DNA from: a virus
IMG/VR virus record: IMGVR_UViG_3300025117_000221
Coordinates: 1-24,565 of that record
Strand: one strand, 5' to 3'
Length of the DNA stretch: 24,565 nucleotides
Under the pieces are notes generated by a model, which was not told where the DNA came from, did no database searches, and was given only the letters and a program-made list of their open reading frames with translations. The translations under genes and the position numbers were made by a program. This document shows, in pieces, positions 13,858 through 21,411 of the stretch. Each line of letters starts with the position of its first letter. Position 1 is the stretch's first letter.

Positions 13858-13997
13858 TTGACAAAATATCAGATATAGTGTCACATCTTCACCGGCTCTA
13901 CAACATATAGCAACGGTCAGCGCGTCCAAATCTTCAAGAGTATCGACCGGAACGCCACTTTCGCCCCCGCAGTTTGGGGTAGAAGTGGCGTTTTTTT
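13858..13997 (+). ncRNA. Candidate small RNA or leader with promoter-like start and strong terminator
   Basis: Between two genes lies TTGACA (13858-13863), a small dyad ATATC-A-GATAT (13866-13876), a TATAGT hexamer (13874-13879), about 70 bases without an ORF, and an intrinsic terminator. The TTGACA to TATAGT spacing of 10 bases is too short for a normal sigma70 promoter, so the dyad may be an activator site. If transcription starts near 13886, an RNA of about 110 bases would result. It could equally be the leader and attenuator of the lysis operon. Confidence 0.3.
13951..13997 (+). terminator. Strong intrinsic terminator before the lysis genes
   Basis: AACGCCACTT (13951-13960) pairs perfectly with AAGTGGCGTT (13983-13992), with an inner C-run/GGGG helix (13964-13968 with 13976-13979) and a run of seven T from 13991. 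It separates early/middle transcription from the lysis and head genes, so a late promoter or antitermination would be needed to express them. Confidence 0.85.
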
Positions 13998-14016
13998 ATT
14001 TGGGGCAAGGCGCCAC

Positions 14017-14490
14017 ATGTCCAGCCGCAAAATAGAAGATTGCATCCCTGAACTGCAAGAGAAGATTCTCGCCTTTCGGTCCAAGATGGCCCAGGCGGGG
14101 ATTCCTTTTATGCTCACCTGTACCGCCCGGCAGGTCCGGGAGCAGGTCGCCCTTTACGCTCAGGGCCGCGAAAAATTGGAGATGACAAACGCGCTCCGCC
14201 GGGCGGCCGGGCTGGCGCCGATCTCGTTCATGGAAAACAGCCGCAAGGTCACCTGGACGCTTGCCTCGAAACACATCGTCGACCTGGACGACAACATCCC
14301 CGGCAACGACCAGGCCCGCGCCTTTGACATCGCCATCACCCGCGACGGCCGGCCCACCTGGGATCTGAAAATCAACGTAAACAAAAACGATCTGCCGGAC
14401 TACGAAGAGGCCGGGCGGATCGGTGAGTCCTGCGGGCTCCGCTGGGGCGGCAGATTCCCCAGCCCGGACGCCCCGCATTTTGAGGTTTGA
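14017..14490 (+). CDS. M15-family endolysin (L-Ala-D-Glu or D,D-carboxypeptidase type)
   Basis: The 157-residue product is a phage zinc peptidase of the VanY/M15 type that cuts peptide cross-links of peptidoglycan at lysis. Visible features are SKH (84-86), ARAFDIA with Asp104, and DAPHFEV at the end with Asp151 and His154. His86, Asp104 and His154 would bind zinc. The segment between His86 and Asp104 is about ten residues longer than in typical members. There is no signal peptide, so export depends on the holin encoded two genes on. It is the first gene after the terminator, with AAGG six bases before the ATG. Confidence 0.88.
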   Translation: MSSRKIEDCIPELQEKILAFRSKMAQAGIPFMLTCTARQVREQVALYAQGREKLEMTNALRRAAGLAPISFMENSRKVTWTLASKHIVDLDDNIPGNDQARAFDIAITRDGRPTWDLKINVNKNDLPDYEEAGRIGESCGLRWGGRFPSPDAPHFEV

Positions 14491-14492
14491 TA

Positions 14493-14846
14493 ATGTGGTA
14501 CTCCCTGAAATACACCGACAAAATGCCCGACGGGATAGCCGGCTACGCAAAAGCATGGTTCATCCGGATCCGGCCGCAATACCGCGACGACGTCGGCATT
14601 CTGAAGCATGAGGAAACACACGTCAAACAGTTCTACCGCACCCTCGGGTTTTCCAACCTGATGCACACCCTTTGGAAAAAAAGCAAGCTGAAGGCGGAGG
14701 TTGAAGCCTATCGTGAGCAGTTGAACTGGCCCCCCGCAATGGCGGACCGGGGGTATTACTTGAATTGTTACGCCGGGTTCATCGCCGACCGGGCGCGCTA
14801 TGGGCTGGACATCGGCGTTAATGAGGCAAGGCGGCTGCTCGAGTAG
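14493..14846 (+). CDS. HExxH zincin-like metalloprotein
   Basis: A 117-residue protein with the zinc-protease signature HEETH (39-43) and a likely third ligand in the AEVEAYREQL helix (Glu69 or Glu71), as in gluzincins. Length is minimal and no signal peptide is seen. The ATG at 14493 follows GAGGT; an upstream TTG at 14487 is less likely. It stands between the M15 endolysin and the holin, so a role in lysis or in processing a phage protein is possible but not shown by the sequence. The substrate is unknown. Confidence 0.75.
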   Translation: MWYSLKYTDKMPDGIAGYAKAWFIRIRPQYRDDVGILKHEETHVKQFYRTLGFSNLMHTLWKKSKLKAEVEAYREQLNWPPAMADRGYYLNCYAGFIADRARYGLDIGVNEARRLLE

Positions 14847-14869
14847 ATCCGCCTCCGCGGGAGGATATC

Positions 14870-15427
14870 ATGGACTGGAAAGACACCATCGCGAAGGTTA
14901 CGAACGCGGCCCCGATGCTGGGGTCTCTCTTTGGCGCTCCCGGCATGGCTATCGGGGGGATCGTAAAGCTTGTCGCCTCCGCCCTGGGGGTAGAGCCGTC
15001 CGAGGAGGCCATCGCGGCGGAGATCCAGCAGAACCCCGAGGCGCTGCTGACGTTGAAGGAGCTTGAATCGACCCACCGGATCGAGCTGGAAAAGCTCCTC
15101 CTGGAGAAGGAGCGGATACGCCTGGCGGACGTCCAGAGCGCGAGGACCCGGCAGACGGAAAGCGAAAAATCTTCCGGCAAAAGGGACATCAATTTGTATG
15201 TCCTGGCCTGGCTGCTGGTGCTCGCGTTTTTCGCTCTTACGGGCATGCTGCTCTATTTTTCCTACAGCGGCCGAGCCGTAACCGACCAGACGGGCGTGCT
15301 GTTCATGCTGCTGGGCACCCTGTCGACGGCGTTCGGCGGCGTGTTTCAGTACTTCTTTGGCAGCTCGGCGGGATCCACCGCAAAATCGGCCACCATCAAC
15401 AACATGATGGAGAAAAAGGGCGACTGA
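14870..15427 (+). CDS. Holin-like membrane protein (3TM holin type)
   Basis: The 185-residue protein has a hydrophobic N-terminal segment (about 13-40), a charged coiled coil (about 60-100), and two strong membrane helices (about 109-131 and 142-163) joined by a short loop, with a Ser/Lys-rich tail. This is the layout of the three-TM phage holin family. It would open the inner membrane to release the endolysin. GGGAGG precedes the ATG. Position just after the two peptidase genes supports the call. Confidence 0.8.
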   Translation: MDWKDTIAKVTNAAPMLGSLFGAPGMAIGGIVKLVASALGVEPSEEAIAAEIQQNPEALLTLKELESTHRIELEKLLLEKERIRLADVQSARTRQTESEKSSGKRDINLYVLAWLLVLAFFALTGMLLYFSYSGRAVTDQTGVLFMLLGTLSTAFGGVFQYFFGSSAGSTAKSATINNMMEKKGD

Positions 15428-15431
15428 CGAC

Positions 15432-15698
15432 GTGGACGAGGGAGATTATGCCCAACAGAATGATGAATTTTTCCGGCAACTGGAGCTGCAACGCCATTTT
15501 AGCCGGATCGGACAAACACGGCGCGAGGCGCAAACGCAGTACCCCGGGGGCGACCCACTCGGAAGCAATGGGGTGGGCGCCTCCGGGCCCCGCATGTGCC
15601 TCGACTGCGGCGAAGAGATCGGAGCGGCACGGATGACGGCAAACCCGGCGGCTGTCCGGTGCATCGGATGCCAGGAGAAAAAGGAGCGAGGCCATTGA
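15432..15698 (+). CDS. TraR/DksA-type zinc-finger protein, 88 aa
   Basis: The C-terminal half carries a four-Cys zinc finger, RMCLDCGEEIGAARM with Cys56/Cys59 and Cys77/Cys80, typical of the TraR/DksA C4 family. Short phage and plasmid TraR proteins bind RNA polymerase in its secondary channel and mimic DksA plus ppGpp. The N-terminal half is shorter than full DksA but long enough for the TraR helix with DxA-like acidic residues (EGDYAQQNDE). GTG start at 15432; the ribosome site is weak, but the four-base overlap with the next gene supports the frame. Effects on late transcription are plausible. Confidence 0.78.
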   Translation: MDEGDYAQQNDEFFRQLELQRHFSRIGQTRREAQTQYPGGDPLGSNGVGASGPRMCLDCGEEIGAARMTANPAAVRCIGCQEKKERGH

Positions 15699-16006
15699 AC
15701 GAACATTGGCAGCTTTTTGCGGCGGTTGCGGCCCTGGTGGCGGCATGGAGTTTGATCATCATCGCGGCGCTGCGGGTCATGTTTTCAAAGTGGATCAAGA
15801 CCCTTGAGGATAAAATCGCCGGCTTCGGCGAAACCGAACGATCCTGCTCGGCATTGGAGAGGGAGCTGCTCGAATTAAAAGCGGACCTGCCGCTGTCCTA
15901 CGTGCGCAGGGAAGATTTCATCCGGTTCGACGTCGTCATCAACTCGAAACTGGATAAGCTCCGCGACCTCGTTGTGGAGGCGTTGCGGGGAAAAAGGGAG
16001 ATCTGA
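15695..16006 (+). CDS. DUF2730 protein (Mu gp25-like), membrane-anchored coiled coil
   Basis: A 103-residue protein with one N-terminal membrane helix (about 6-28) followed by a coiled coil containing YVRREDF, the characteristic stretch of the DUF2730/Mu gp25 family. The TTG start at 15695 has AAGGAG eight bases upstream and overlaps the previous stop (TTGA). It lies where Mu has gp25, just upstream of gp26/27-like genes. The function is unknown; its topology (single helix plus periplasmic-type coiled coil) would also suit a lysis accessory protein. Confidence 0.8.
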   Translation: MNEHWQLFAAVAALVAAWSLIIIAALRVMFSKWIKTLEDKIAGFGETERSCSALERELLELKADLPLSYVRREDFIRFDVVINSKLDKLRDLVVEALRGKREI

Positions 16007-16008
16007 GC

Positions 16009-16305
16009 ATGGATATGGAACGGGCACGGCGGGAGGAAATGCGCTGGAACATCCTTCGGGCGCTCTATGCGGCCCAGCCGATGGGGACCTCGGAGGCGAT
16101 CATCAAAACCGCGCTCATTGAAATCGTGCCCGATGTGACGGTCATGGACGTCCGGCGCGAGCTGGACTATCTCTGCGAGCGCGGCCTGGCCGAGATCAAT
16201 AAAAACCGGCCCGTGTGGTTTGCGAAAGCGAGCTGGCACGGCATCGATTTCGTTGAATATACGGTTGATTGTTTTCCGGGCATCGCGCGTCCGGAGAAAT
16301 GGTGA
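16009..16305 (+). CDS. Winged-helix protein (Mu gp26-like, VpaChn25_0724 type)
   Basis: A 98-residue protein with a winged-helix pattern: RWNILRALYAAQPMGTSEA, then VMDVRRELDYLCERGLAEI as recognition helix and wing entry. Members of this family sit in the same slot between DUF2730 and DUF3486 genes in Mu-like phages. A DNA-binding function is likely, perhaps in packaging, but unproven. The start is two bases after the previous stop, behind GGGAGAT. Confidence 0.78.
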   Translation: MDMERARREEMRWNILRALYAAQPMGTSEAIIKTALIEIVPDVTVMDVRRELDYLCERGLAEINKNRPVWFAKASWHGIDFVEYTVDCFPGIARPEKW

Positions 16306-16309
16306 TCCC

Positions 16310-16849
16310 ATGCCGGCAAGATCCAAAATAACGCAACTGCCGCCGGAGATCAAAGCGAAGCTGGATCGCCTTCTGATCGCACGGGGCTTTTCCGGATACG
16401 ATGGCATGACGGACGAGGTGAATGCGGAGCTTGCCGCCGCAGGTTATGCGATCACCCTCTCCCGGTCCGGGTTAGCGCGGTACGGACAGGGTTTCGAAGA
16501 GAAGATTGCCCTCTTGAAAATCGCATCGGAGCAGGCCCAGGCGATCACCGACGCCCTGGGTGATGACGCCGACAAAATGGGTCAGTCGCTGACCGTCCTT
16601 TGTCAGCAGCAGGCATTTAACGTCCTGGTAAAAATGAAGGAGCTTGATCCGGAAAACATCGATTTCAATAAGCTCACGGTAGCCATTTCTAAGTTGAACA
16701 AGGTCGCCGTGGATCAGAAGAAATGGCAGCGGGAAATCAAAGAAAAGGCGACGGCGACCGCCGACGAGGTGGTCAAGGTGGCCAAGCAGGGCGGCCTCTC
16801 AAATGAGAAGGCCGAGGTCATCAAGAAGAAGATTCTGGGGATCGTGTGA
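16310..16849 (+). CDS. DUF3486 protein (Mu gp27-like, probable small terminase)
   Basis: A 179-residue helical protein. The N-terminal region (LPPEIKAKLDRLLIARGFSG, then MTDEVNAEL and TLSRSGLARYG) is a helix-turn-helix typical of DUF3486, the Mu gp27 family, followed by a long coiled-coil region. Its place directly before the large terminase and its DNA-binding head domain suit a small terminase subunit that recognises the phage end. The ATG at 16310 is used; upstream in-frame codons overlap the gp26-like gene. It shares a four-base GTGA overlap with the terminase gene. Confidence 0.85.
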   Translation: MPARSKITQLPPEIKAKLDRLLIARGFSGYDGMTDEVNAELAAAGYAITLSRSGLARYGQGFEEKIALLKIASEQAQAITDALGDDADKMGQSLTVLCQQQAFNVLVKMKELDPENIDFNKLTVAISKLNKVAVDQKKWQREIKEKATATADEVVKVAKQGGLSNEKAEVIKKKILGIV

Positions 16850-18426
16850 CGACGAACGATAAAACACCCATCACAGATTTTGACCTGGCGCGCGGCGCTA
16901 CGGGCGTCCTTTTGCCCTATCAGGTCCGCTGGGTGGCGGACCAATCCCCGGTCAAATTCATCGAAAAGTCGCGACGTGTCGGCATCTCCTGGGCTGAGGC
17001 GGCCGACGATACGCTCTATGCATCCGAAAAGGGATCCGGCGAAAAGCGGAATGTCTGGTACATCGGCTATACCAAAGACATGGCCCTCGAGTTCATCAAC
17101 GACTGCGCCAACTGGGCGCGGGCCTACAACCTGGCAGCCTCCGTAATGGAGGAGTGCGAGGAGATCGACGAGGAAGAGGTCGGCGGCGTAGTCCTCGAAA
17201 AGAAGATCCTGGCCTACCGGCTCACGCTTGAATCGGGGTGGAAGATCACGGCCCTCTCCAGCCGCCCCACCAACCTCCGCGGAAAGCAGGGGCGCGTGGT
17301 CATCGATGAGGCCGCGTTCCACGACGATCTGGCCGGGCTCCTGAAGGCGGCGATGGCGCTCCTGATGTGGGGCGGCCAGGTGCGGGTCATCTCCACCCAT
17401 TTTGGGGACACGAACGAGTTCAATTCCGTCATCCAGGACATCCGGGCAAAGAAAAAACCCTACAGTCTCCACCGCATCGACTTTGACGAGGCCCTGGCCG
17501 ACGGCCTCTATAAGCGGATCTGCGAGGTCCTTGGCCGTGAGTGGTCGCCGGAGGTCGAGGCGGCCTGGCGGCAGGGCATCATCGATTCCTACGGAGACGA
17601 CGCGGACGAAGAGCTTTTCTGCATTCCCAGCCAGGGCACGGGGACCTTCATGACCCGGGCATTGATCGAGACCTGCCTCTCCGCGGAGATCCCGGTCATC
17701 CGGTACGAACAGCCCGCCTCGTTTGCCGAGCTCGCGGACCATATCCGCTACGCCGAGGTCAAGGACTGGTGCGAGGAGATCCTGGAGCCGCTGCTGCGCG
17801 CCCTGGATAAGGAACGAAATTCCGTCGTAGGCGAAGATTTTGGACGCACGGGCGATCTTTCCGTATTCATCCCGCTCCTGGAGCAGCAAAACGCCAACTG
17901 GCGCGCGCCGTTCCATGTCGAGTTGCGGAACATCCCGTTTCAACAGCAGGAACAGATTTTCTATTACATCTGCGACCGGTTGAACCGCTTCCGCTATGCC
18001 GCTCTCGACGCCCGGGGAAACGGCCAGTATCTGGCCGAACGCGCCATGCAGCGCTACGGCGCCGGGCGGGTCGCCCAGGTCATGCTGACGGAGCAATGGT
18101 ACAGGGAAAACATGTATCAATACCGGGCGGCGTTCGAAGACAAAACCATCCTGCTGGCCAAGGACGCCGACACCATCGAGGATCACCGTGCGTTCAAGGT
18201 CATCCGGGGCGTCGCCAAGCTTCCGGAAGTGCGAACCAAGGGGAAAGACAACAAAAAGCGCCACGGAGACGCCGGCGTCGCCGGGGCGATGGCCTGGTTT
18301 GCCGTGCATCAGGAATGGGGCGGCGGCCCGGTCGGATATGAATCCGTCACCCGGCGCCGTTTTGCCGGCGGCGACGGAGACGATGATTCTCCCGCAGGTT
18401 CATTCATGCAACGGGGGGCGTACTGA
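16846..18426 (+). CDS. Large terminase subunit (Mu gp28-like)
   Basis: This 526-residue packaging motor has an N-terminal ATPase and C-terminal nuclease. The ATPase shows a Walker-A-like SRRVGIS (42-48), Walker B RVVIDEAAF with Asp154-Glu155, and the coupling motif STHFGD (183-188). RNase-H-fold nuclease acids are probably Asp331 (GEDFGRTGD), Asp388 (AALDARGNG) and Asp475 (RHGDAGVAG). It cuts and translocates DNA into the prohead by headful packaging in Mu. GTG start at 16846 inside a GTGA overlap. The stop overlaps the portal ATG by one base. Confidence 0.95.
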   Translation: MTTNDKTPITDFDLARGATGVLLPYQVRWVADQSPVKFIEKSRRVGISWAEAADDTLYASEKGSGEKRNVWYIGYTKDMALEFINDCANWARAYNLAASVMEECEEIDEEEVGGVVLEKKILAYRLTLESGWKITALSSRPTNLRGKQGRVVIDEAAFHDDLAGLLKAAMALLMWGGQVRVISTHFGDTNEFNSVIQDIRAKKKPYSLHRIDFDEALADGLYKRICEVLGREWSPEVEAAWRQGIIDSYGDDADEELFCIPSQGTGTFMTRALIETCLSAEIPVIRYEQPASFAELADHIRYAEVKDWCEEILEPLLRALDKERNSVVGEDFGRTGDLSVFIPLLEQQNANWRAPFHVELRNIPFQQQEQIFYYICDRLNRFRYAALDARGNGQYLAERAMQRYGAGRVAQVMLTEQWYRENMYQYRAAFEDKTILLAKDADTIEDHRAFKVIRGVAKLPEVRTKGKDNKKRHGDAGVAGAMAWFAVHQEWGGGPVGYESVTRRRFAGGDGDDDSPAGSFMQRGAY

Positions 18427-20069
18427 TGGCAACGCTTTACGATCAATTCGGGCGCGAGATCCAGGTAGGCCGGCAGCCGGAGACCCGGGAGATCGCCGTC
18501 GCCGCAATCCGGGATCGATGGAGCAATTACCCGTCGGGCGGGCTCACCCCGCAGCGGCTGGCCGTCATCTTCAAGGAGGCCGACGCGGGCGATGTTTCCC
18601 GTCAGGCCGAACTCTTTGAGGAGATGGAAGAGAAGGATACCCATCTTTTCAGCGAGTTGCAGACCCGCAAAAACGCCGTCCACGGCCTGGATTATGAAAT
18701 TACGCCCTATTCAGAAAGCGCCGAAGACAAAAAGATCCGGGATTTTGTCGCCGACTGCATTTTCAATCTCGAAAGTTTTGACGATGCCCTCCTGGACATG
18801 CTCGACGCGATTGGCAAGGGTTATTCCTGTTTGAAGAATTCATGGGATACATCCGGCGGTAAAGCGGCCCTGATCAGCCGTATCGAGTGGATCCACGCGA
18901 AAAAAGCAATTTTCTACGAGCGCGGCGCAAACATGTGGGCCAAGAGCTACGAATATCCGCGGATTCTGACGGAGGCGGAGCCGATCAACGGCGAGATGCT
19001 GCCACCGTTCACGCTCGTCTACCACCGCTACAAGGCCCGCTCCGGCTACGATACGCGCGCGGGTGTGCTCCGGGTTTGCGCCTGGATGTTTCTGTTCAAA
19101 AATTATGCGTTCAAGGATTGGGTGGCCTTCGCAGAAACGTTCGGGATGCCGCTGCGCCTGGGCAAATACAGCCCCGGAGCGACCAAGGAAGACAAGGACG
19201 CCCTGTATGCGGCGATCCGCTCCCTGGGAGTCGACGCCGCGGGAATCATCTCCCAGAATACGGAGATTGAATTTGTCGAGGCTGTCAAGAACGCCGGGTC
19301 GAACAACATCTATGAGTCCCTGGTGAACATCTGCGACAAACAGGTATCCAAGGCAATATTGGGCCAGACGGCGACCACAGAGGGAACGCCCGGCAAGCTC
19401 GGCAACGAGGATGCCCAGGACAGGGTCCGCCATGACCTGATCAAGGCCGATTCGGAGTCCGTCGGCAAGACAATCCGCCATCAGATCATCCGGCCCCTCG
19501 TGGGGTGGAATTTCGGCTGGGATAAGCCGCTCCCCTGGTTCAACCTTCTCTACGAAAAACCGGAGGACCTGGAAAGCCTGATGAAGGTTTACAAAGGCGC
19601 CTCGGATATCGGGCAGCCCATCTCCCAGGAACACGTCTCCGCGCGATTCAAAATCCCGCTCCCGCAAAAAGGCGAGACGGCGCTAAAGCCCTCGGCCCCG
19701 GCAGCCGGGCCAGGCGAAGGAAGTGATGTGCTGGCGGCCAAAACAAGGCCCGGGAGGGGCGATCTCCCCGAGGCGAGGGTGGTAGTGGCCAGGGCGGATC
19801 AAATCGCTTCTGGGGGCGATATAGACGCGGCCGATCTGATTTCCGACCGGCTTTCGGCGGAGGCCCAGGAAACAACGGATAAATTCATCGCGGCAATCCG
19901 CATTTTGGTGGAGGACCCGGGTGTCGGGGACCTCGCGGATCTGCGCGACCGGATCATCGGCCTGTGGGGCGATCTGTCCCCGGCGGACCTCGGCGCCCTG
20001 ATCGCCCGGGCGACGGCGGTGGCGGAGATGGCAGGCATCTCCGATATTCACGACGAAACGGGGGTTTAG
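18426..20069 (+). CDS. Portal protein, DUF935 family (Mu gp29-like)
   Basis: The 547-residue protein belongs to the DUF935 portal family, which forms the ring at the head vertex through which DNA enters. Typical parts are the early LTPQRLAVIFKEADAGDVSR region, AELFEEMEEKD, and a mid-protein WVAFAETFGMPLRLGKY stretch. The last 130 residues are a Pro/Ala/Gly linker (about 420-455) followed by a helical acidic domain, a common extension in this family. It begins one base before the terminase stop and is followed with no gap by gpF. It ends in TAG. Confidence 0.93.
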   Translation: MATLYDQFGREIQVGRQPETREIAVAAIRDRWSNYPSGGLTPQRLAVIFKEADAGDVSRQAELFEEMEEKDTHLFSELQTRKNAVHGLDYEITPYSESAEDKKIRDFVADCIFNLESFDDALLDMLDAIGKGYSCLKNSWDTSGGKAALISRIEWIHAKKAIFYERGANMWAKSYEYPRILTEAEPINGEMLPPFTLVYHRYKARSGYDTRAGVLRVCAWMFLFKNYAFKDWVAFAETFGMPLRLGKYSPGATKEDKDALYAAIRSLGVDAAGIISQNTEIEFVEAVKNAGSNNIYESLVNICDKQVSKAILGQTATTEGTPGKLGNEDAQDRVRHDLIKADSESVGKTIRHQIIRPLVGWNFGWDKPLPWFNLLYEKPEDLESLMKVYKGASDIGQPISQEHVSARFKIPLPQKGETALKPSAPAAGPGEGSDVLAAKTRPGRGDLPEARVVVARADQIASGGDIDAADLISDRLSAEAQETTDKFIAAIRILVEDPGVGDLADLRDRIIGLWGDLSPADLGALIARATAVAEMAGISDIHDETGV

Positions 20070-20825
20070 ATGACCATTGAAGCCGTCTTTAACCTCCCCT
20101 TCGAAGAGCAGATCGCGTTCTTTCGCAAGAAGTTGAACGTTCCGACGCGCAAGTGGGACGATCTCTGGCACGCGCAACACGCCAAGGGCTTCATGATCGC
20201 CGGGGCGATGAAGGCGGATCTTCTGGCCGATTTCCGCGCCGCCGTCGACCAGGCCATCGCCGGCGGCGTGACGCTCGCGGATTTCCGGAAAGATTTTGAC
20301 AACATCGTCGCGAAGCACGGATGGAGCTACAAGGGCGGCCGCAACTGGCGCTCCCGGGTCATCTACGACACCAACATCAGCACGTCGTATGCGGCCGGTC
20401 GCTGGCAGCAGCTCGCAGATCCGGACGTGACCAGATTCTATGGCTATCTCGTTTACCGTCACGGCGATTCGCGAGTGCCGCGGCCGATCCATCTCTCCTG
20501 GCACGGCATAACCCTGCCGGCTGGCGATCCCTGGTGGGGCACGCATTATGTGCCGAACGGCTGGGGCTGTAAATGTAAGATATTCGCGGCCACGAAAGAA
20601 GAGTGGCAGGCCGCCGGAGCTAAGGGGAAATCTCCCGACTCGCCGATCGACCCCGAAACCGGCGAGCCGGTCGGCATCGATAAAGGTTGGGGCTACAACG
20701 TGGGGAAGGCTTATGCGGAACAGACGCATACGATCCTGAGGAACGCAATCGCGCGCCTCCCCGATGACATCGCCGCCAAGCTGGCGGCGGAAATCGCGGC
20801 ATATTCGGAGCCGGAAAATGGCTGA
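20070..20825 (+). CDS. Minor head protein, gpF type (Mu gp30-like, PF04233)
   Basis: A 251-residue phage head morphogenesis protein of the SPP1 gp7/Mu F family. The characteristic C-terminal block is visible: His141 within RPIHLSWHG, DPWWGTHYVPNG, then GWGCKCK with Cys167 and Cys169. It associates with the portal and helps start head assembly and, in relatives, DNA injection. The ATG follows the portal TAG immediately. Mu gpF is longer (about 440 aa), so this is a short variant. It overlaps the next gene by eight bases. Confidence 0.9.
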   Translation: MTIEAVFNLPFEEQIAFFRKKLNVPTRKWDDLWHAQHAKGFMIAGAMKADLLADFRAAVDQAIAGGVTLADFRKDFDNIVAKHGWSYKGGRNWRSRVIYDTNISTSYAAGRWQQLADPDVTRFYGYLVYRHGDSRVPRPIHLSWHGITLPAGDPWWGTHYVPNGWGCKCKIFAATKEEWQAAGAKGKSPDSPIDPETGEPVGIDKGWGYNVGKAYAEQTHTILRNAIARLPDDIAAKLAAEIAAYSEPENG

Positions 20826-21411
20826 GATGGTCAGGATAAAAATCGACGACAGGCAGGTCCTGAACTCCCTGCAAGAGCTTTCGCGACGCATGGGAAATCC
20901 TGCGGCGGCCATGAAGATCGTCGGCGAGCGCATCCTGCTCCAGACCGAAGAGCGCTTCAACCGCGAGGGGCCGGCGCCGGACGGATCGCCCTGGCCGCCG
21001 TTGGCTGCATCGACCAGGCGCAGAAAGAAGCACCCGAAGATCCTGACGGAGTCCGGCCGCCTGCGGGGACGCATCCGGTATCAGCTTCTCGGCAATTCCA
21101 CCCTGGTCGTAGGGTCGGCGGAGCCCTATGCGGCGATCCACCAGTTGGGCGGAGCGATTCATAAAAAAGCCCGCAGTGTGCAGGTTCGTCATCGGACAGA
21201 TGCAAAGGGCAATCTGCTGCGGACGGATCTTTTCGGCGGCAAAGGGCTGATCTTCGCAAAGGGCAGTCACCGGCGTGTTTTGACGCGGCAATTCTCCGCC
21301 GGCGAGCACGATATCCGGATCCCTGCCCGGCCGTTCCTGGGGCTGAGCCGCGCGAACAGCGACGAAATCACCGGCATCATTACCGCGTACCTGATAAAGA
21401 GGGAATCATGA
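20818..21411 (+). CDS. Virion morphogenesis protein (Mu gpG-like)
   Basis: A 197-residue protein of the phage virion morphogenesis family (Mu G, PF05069), which acts in head completion/tail joining. Recognisable parts are ILLQTEERFNREGPAPDGSP and WPPLAAST, LTESGRLRGRI, and the late IPARPFLGLS motif. The ATG at 20818 overlaps gpF; a second ATG nine bases on is possible. The stop overlaps the protease start (ATGA). No oddities. Confidence 0.9.
   Translation: MAEMVRIKIDDRQVLNSLQELSRRMGNPAAAMKIVGERILLQTEERFNREGPAPDGSPWPPLAASTRRRKKHPKILTESGRLRGRIRYQLLGNSTLVVGSAEPYAAIHQLGGAIHKKARSVQVRHRTDAKGNLLRTDLFGGKGLIFAKGSHRRVLTRQFSAGEHDIRIPARPFLGLSRANSDEITGIITAYLIKRES

Noticed and set aside
16714-18309. Minus-strand ORF of 531 codons opposite the large terminase
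   Set aside because: The plus-strand terminase has all expected motifs. The reverse frame is a composition artefact with no recognisable domain.
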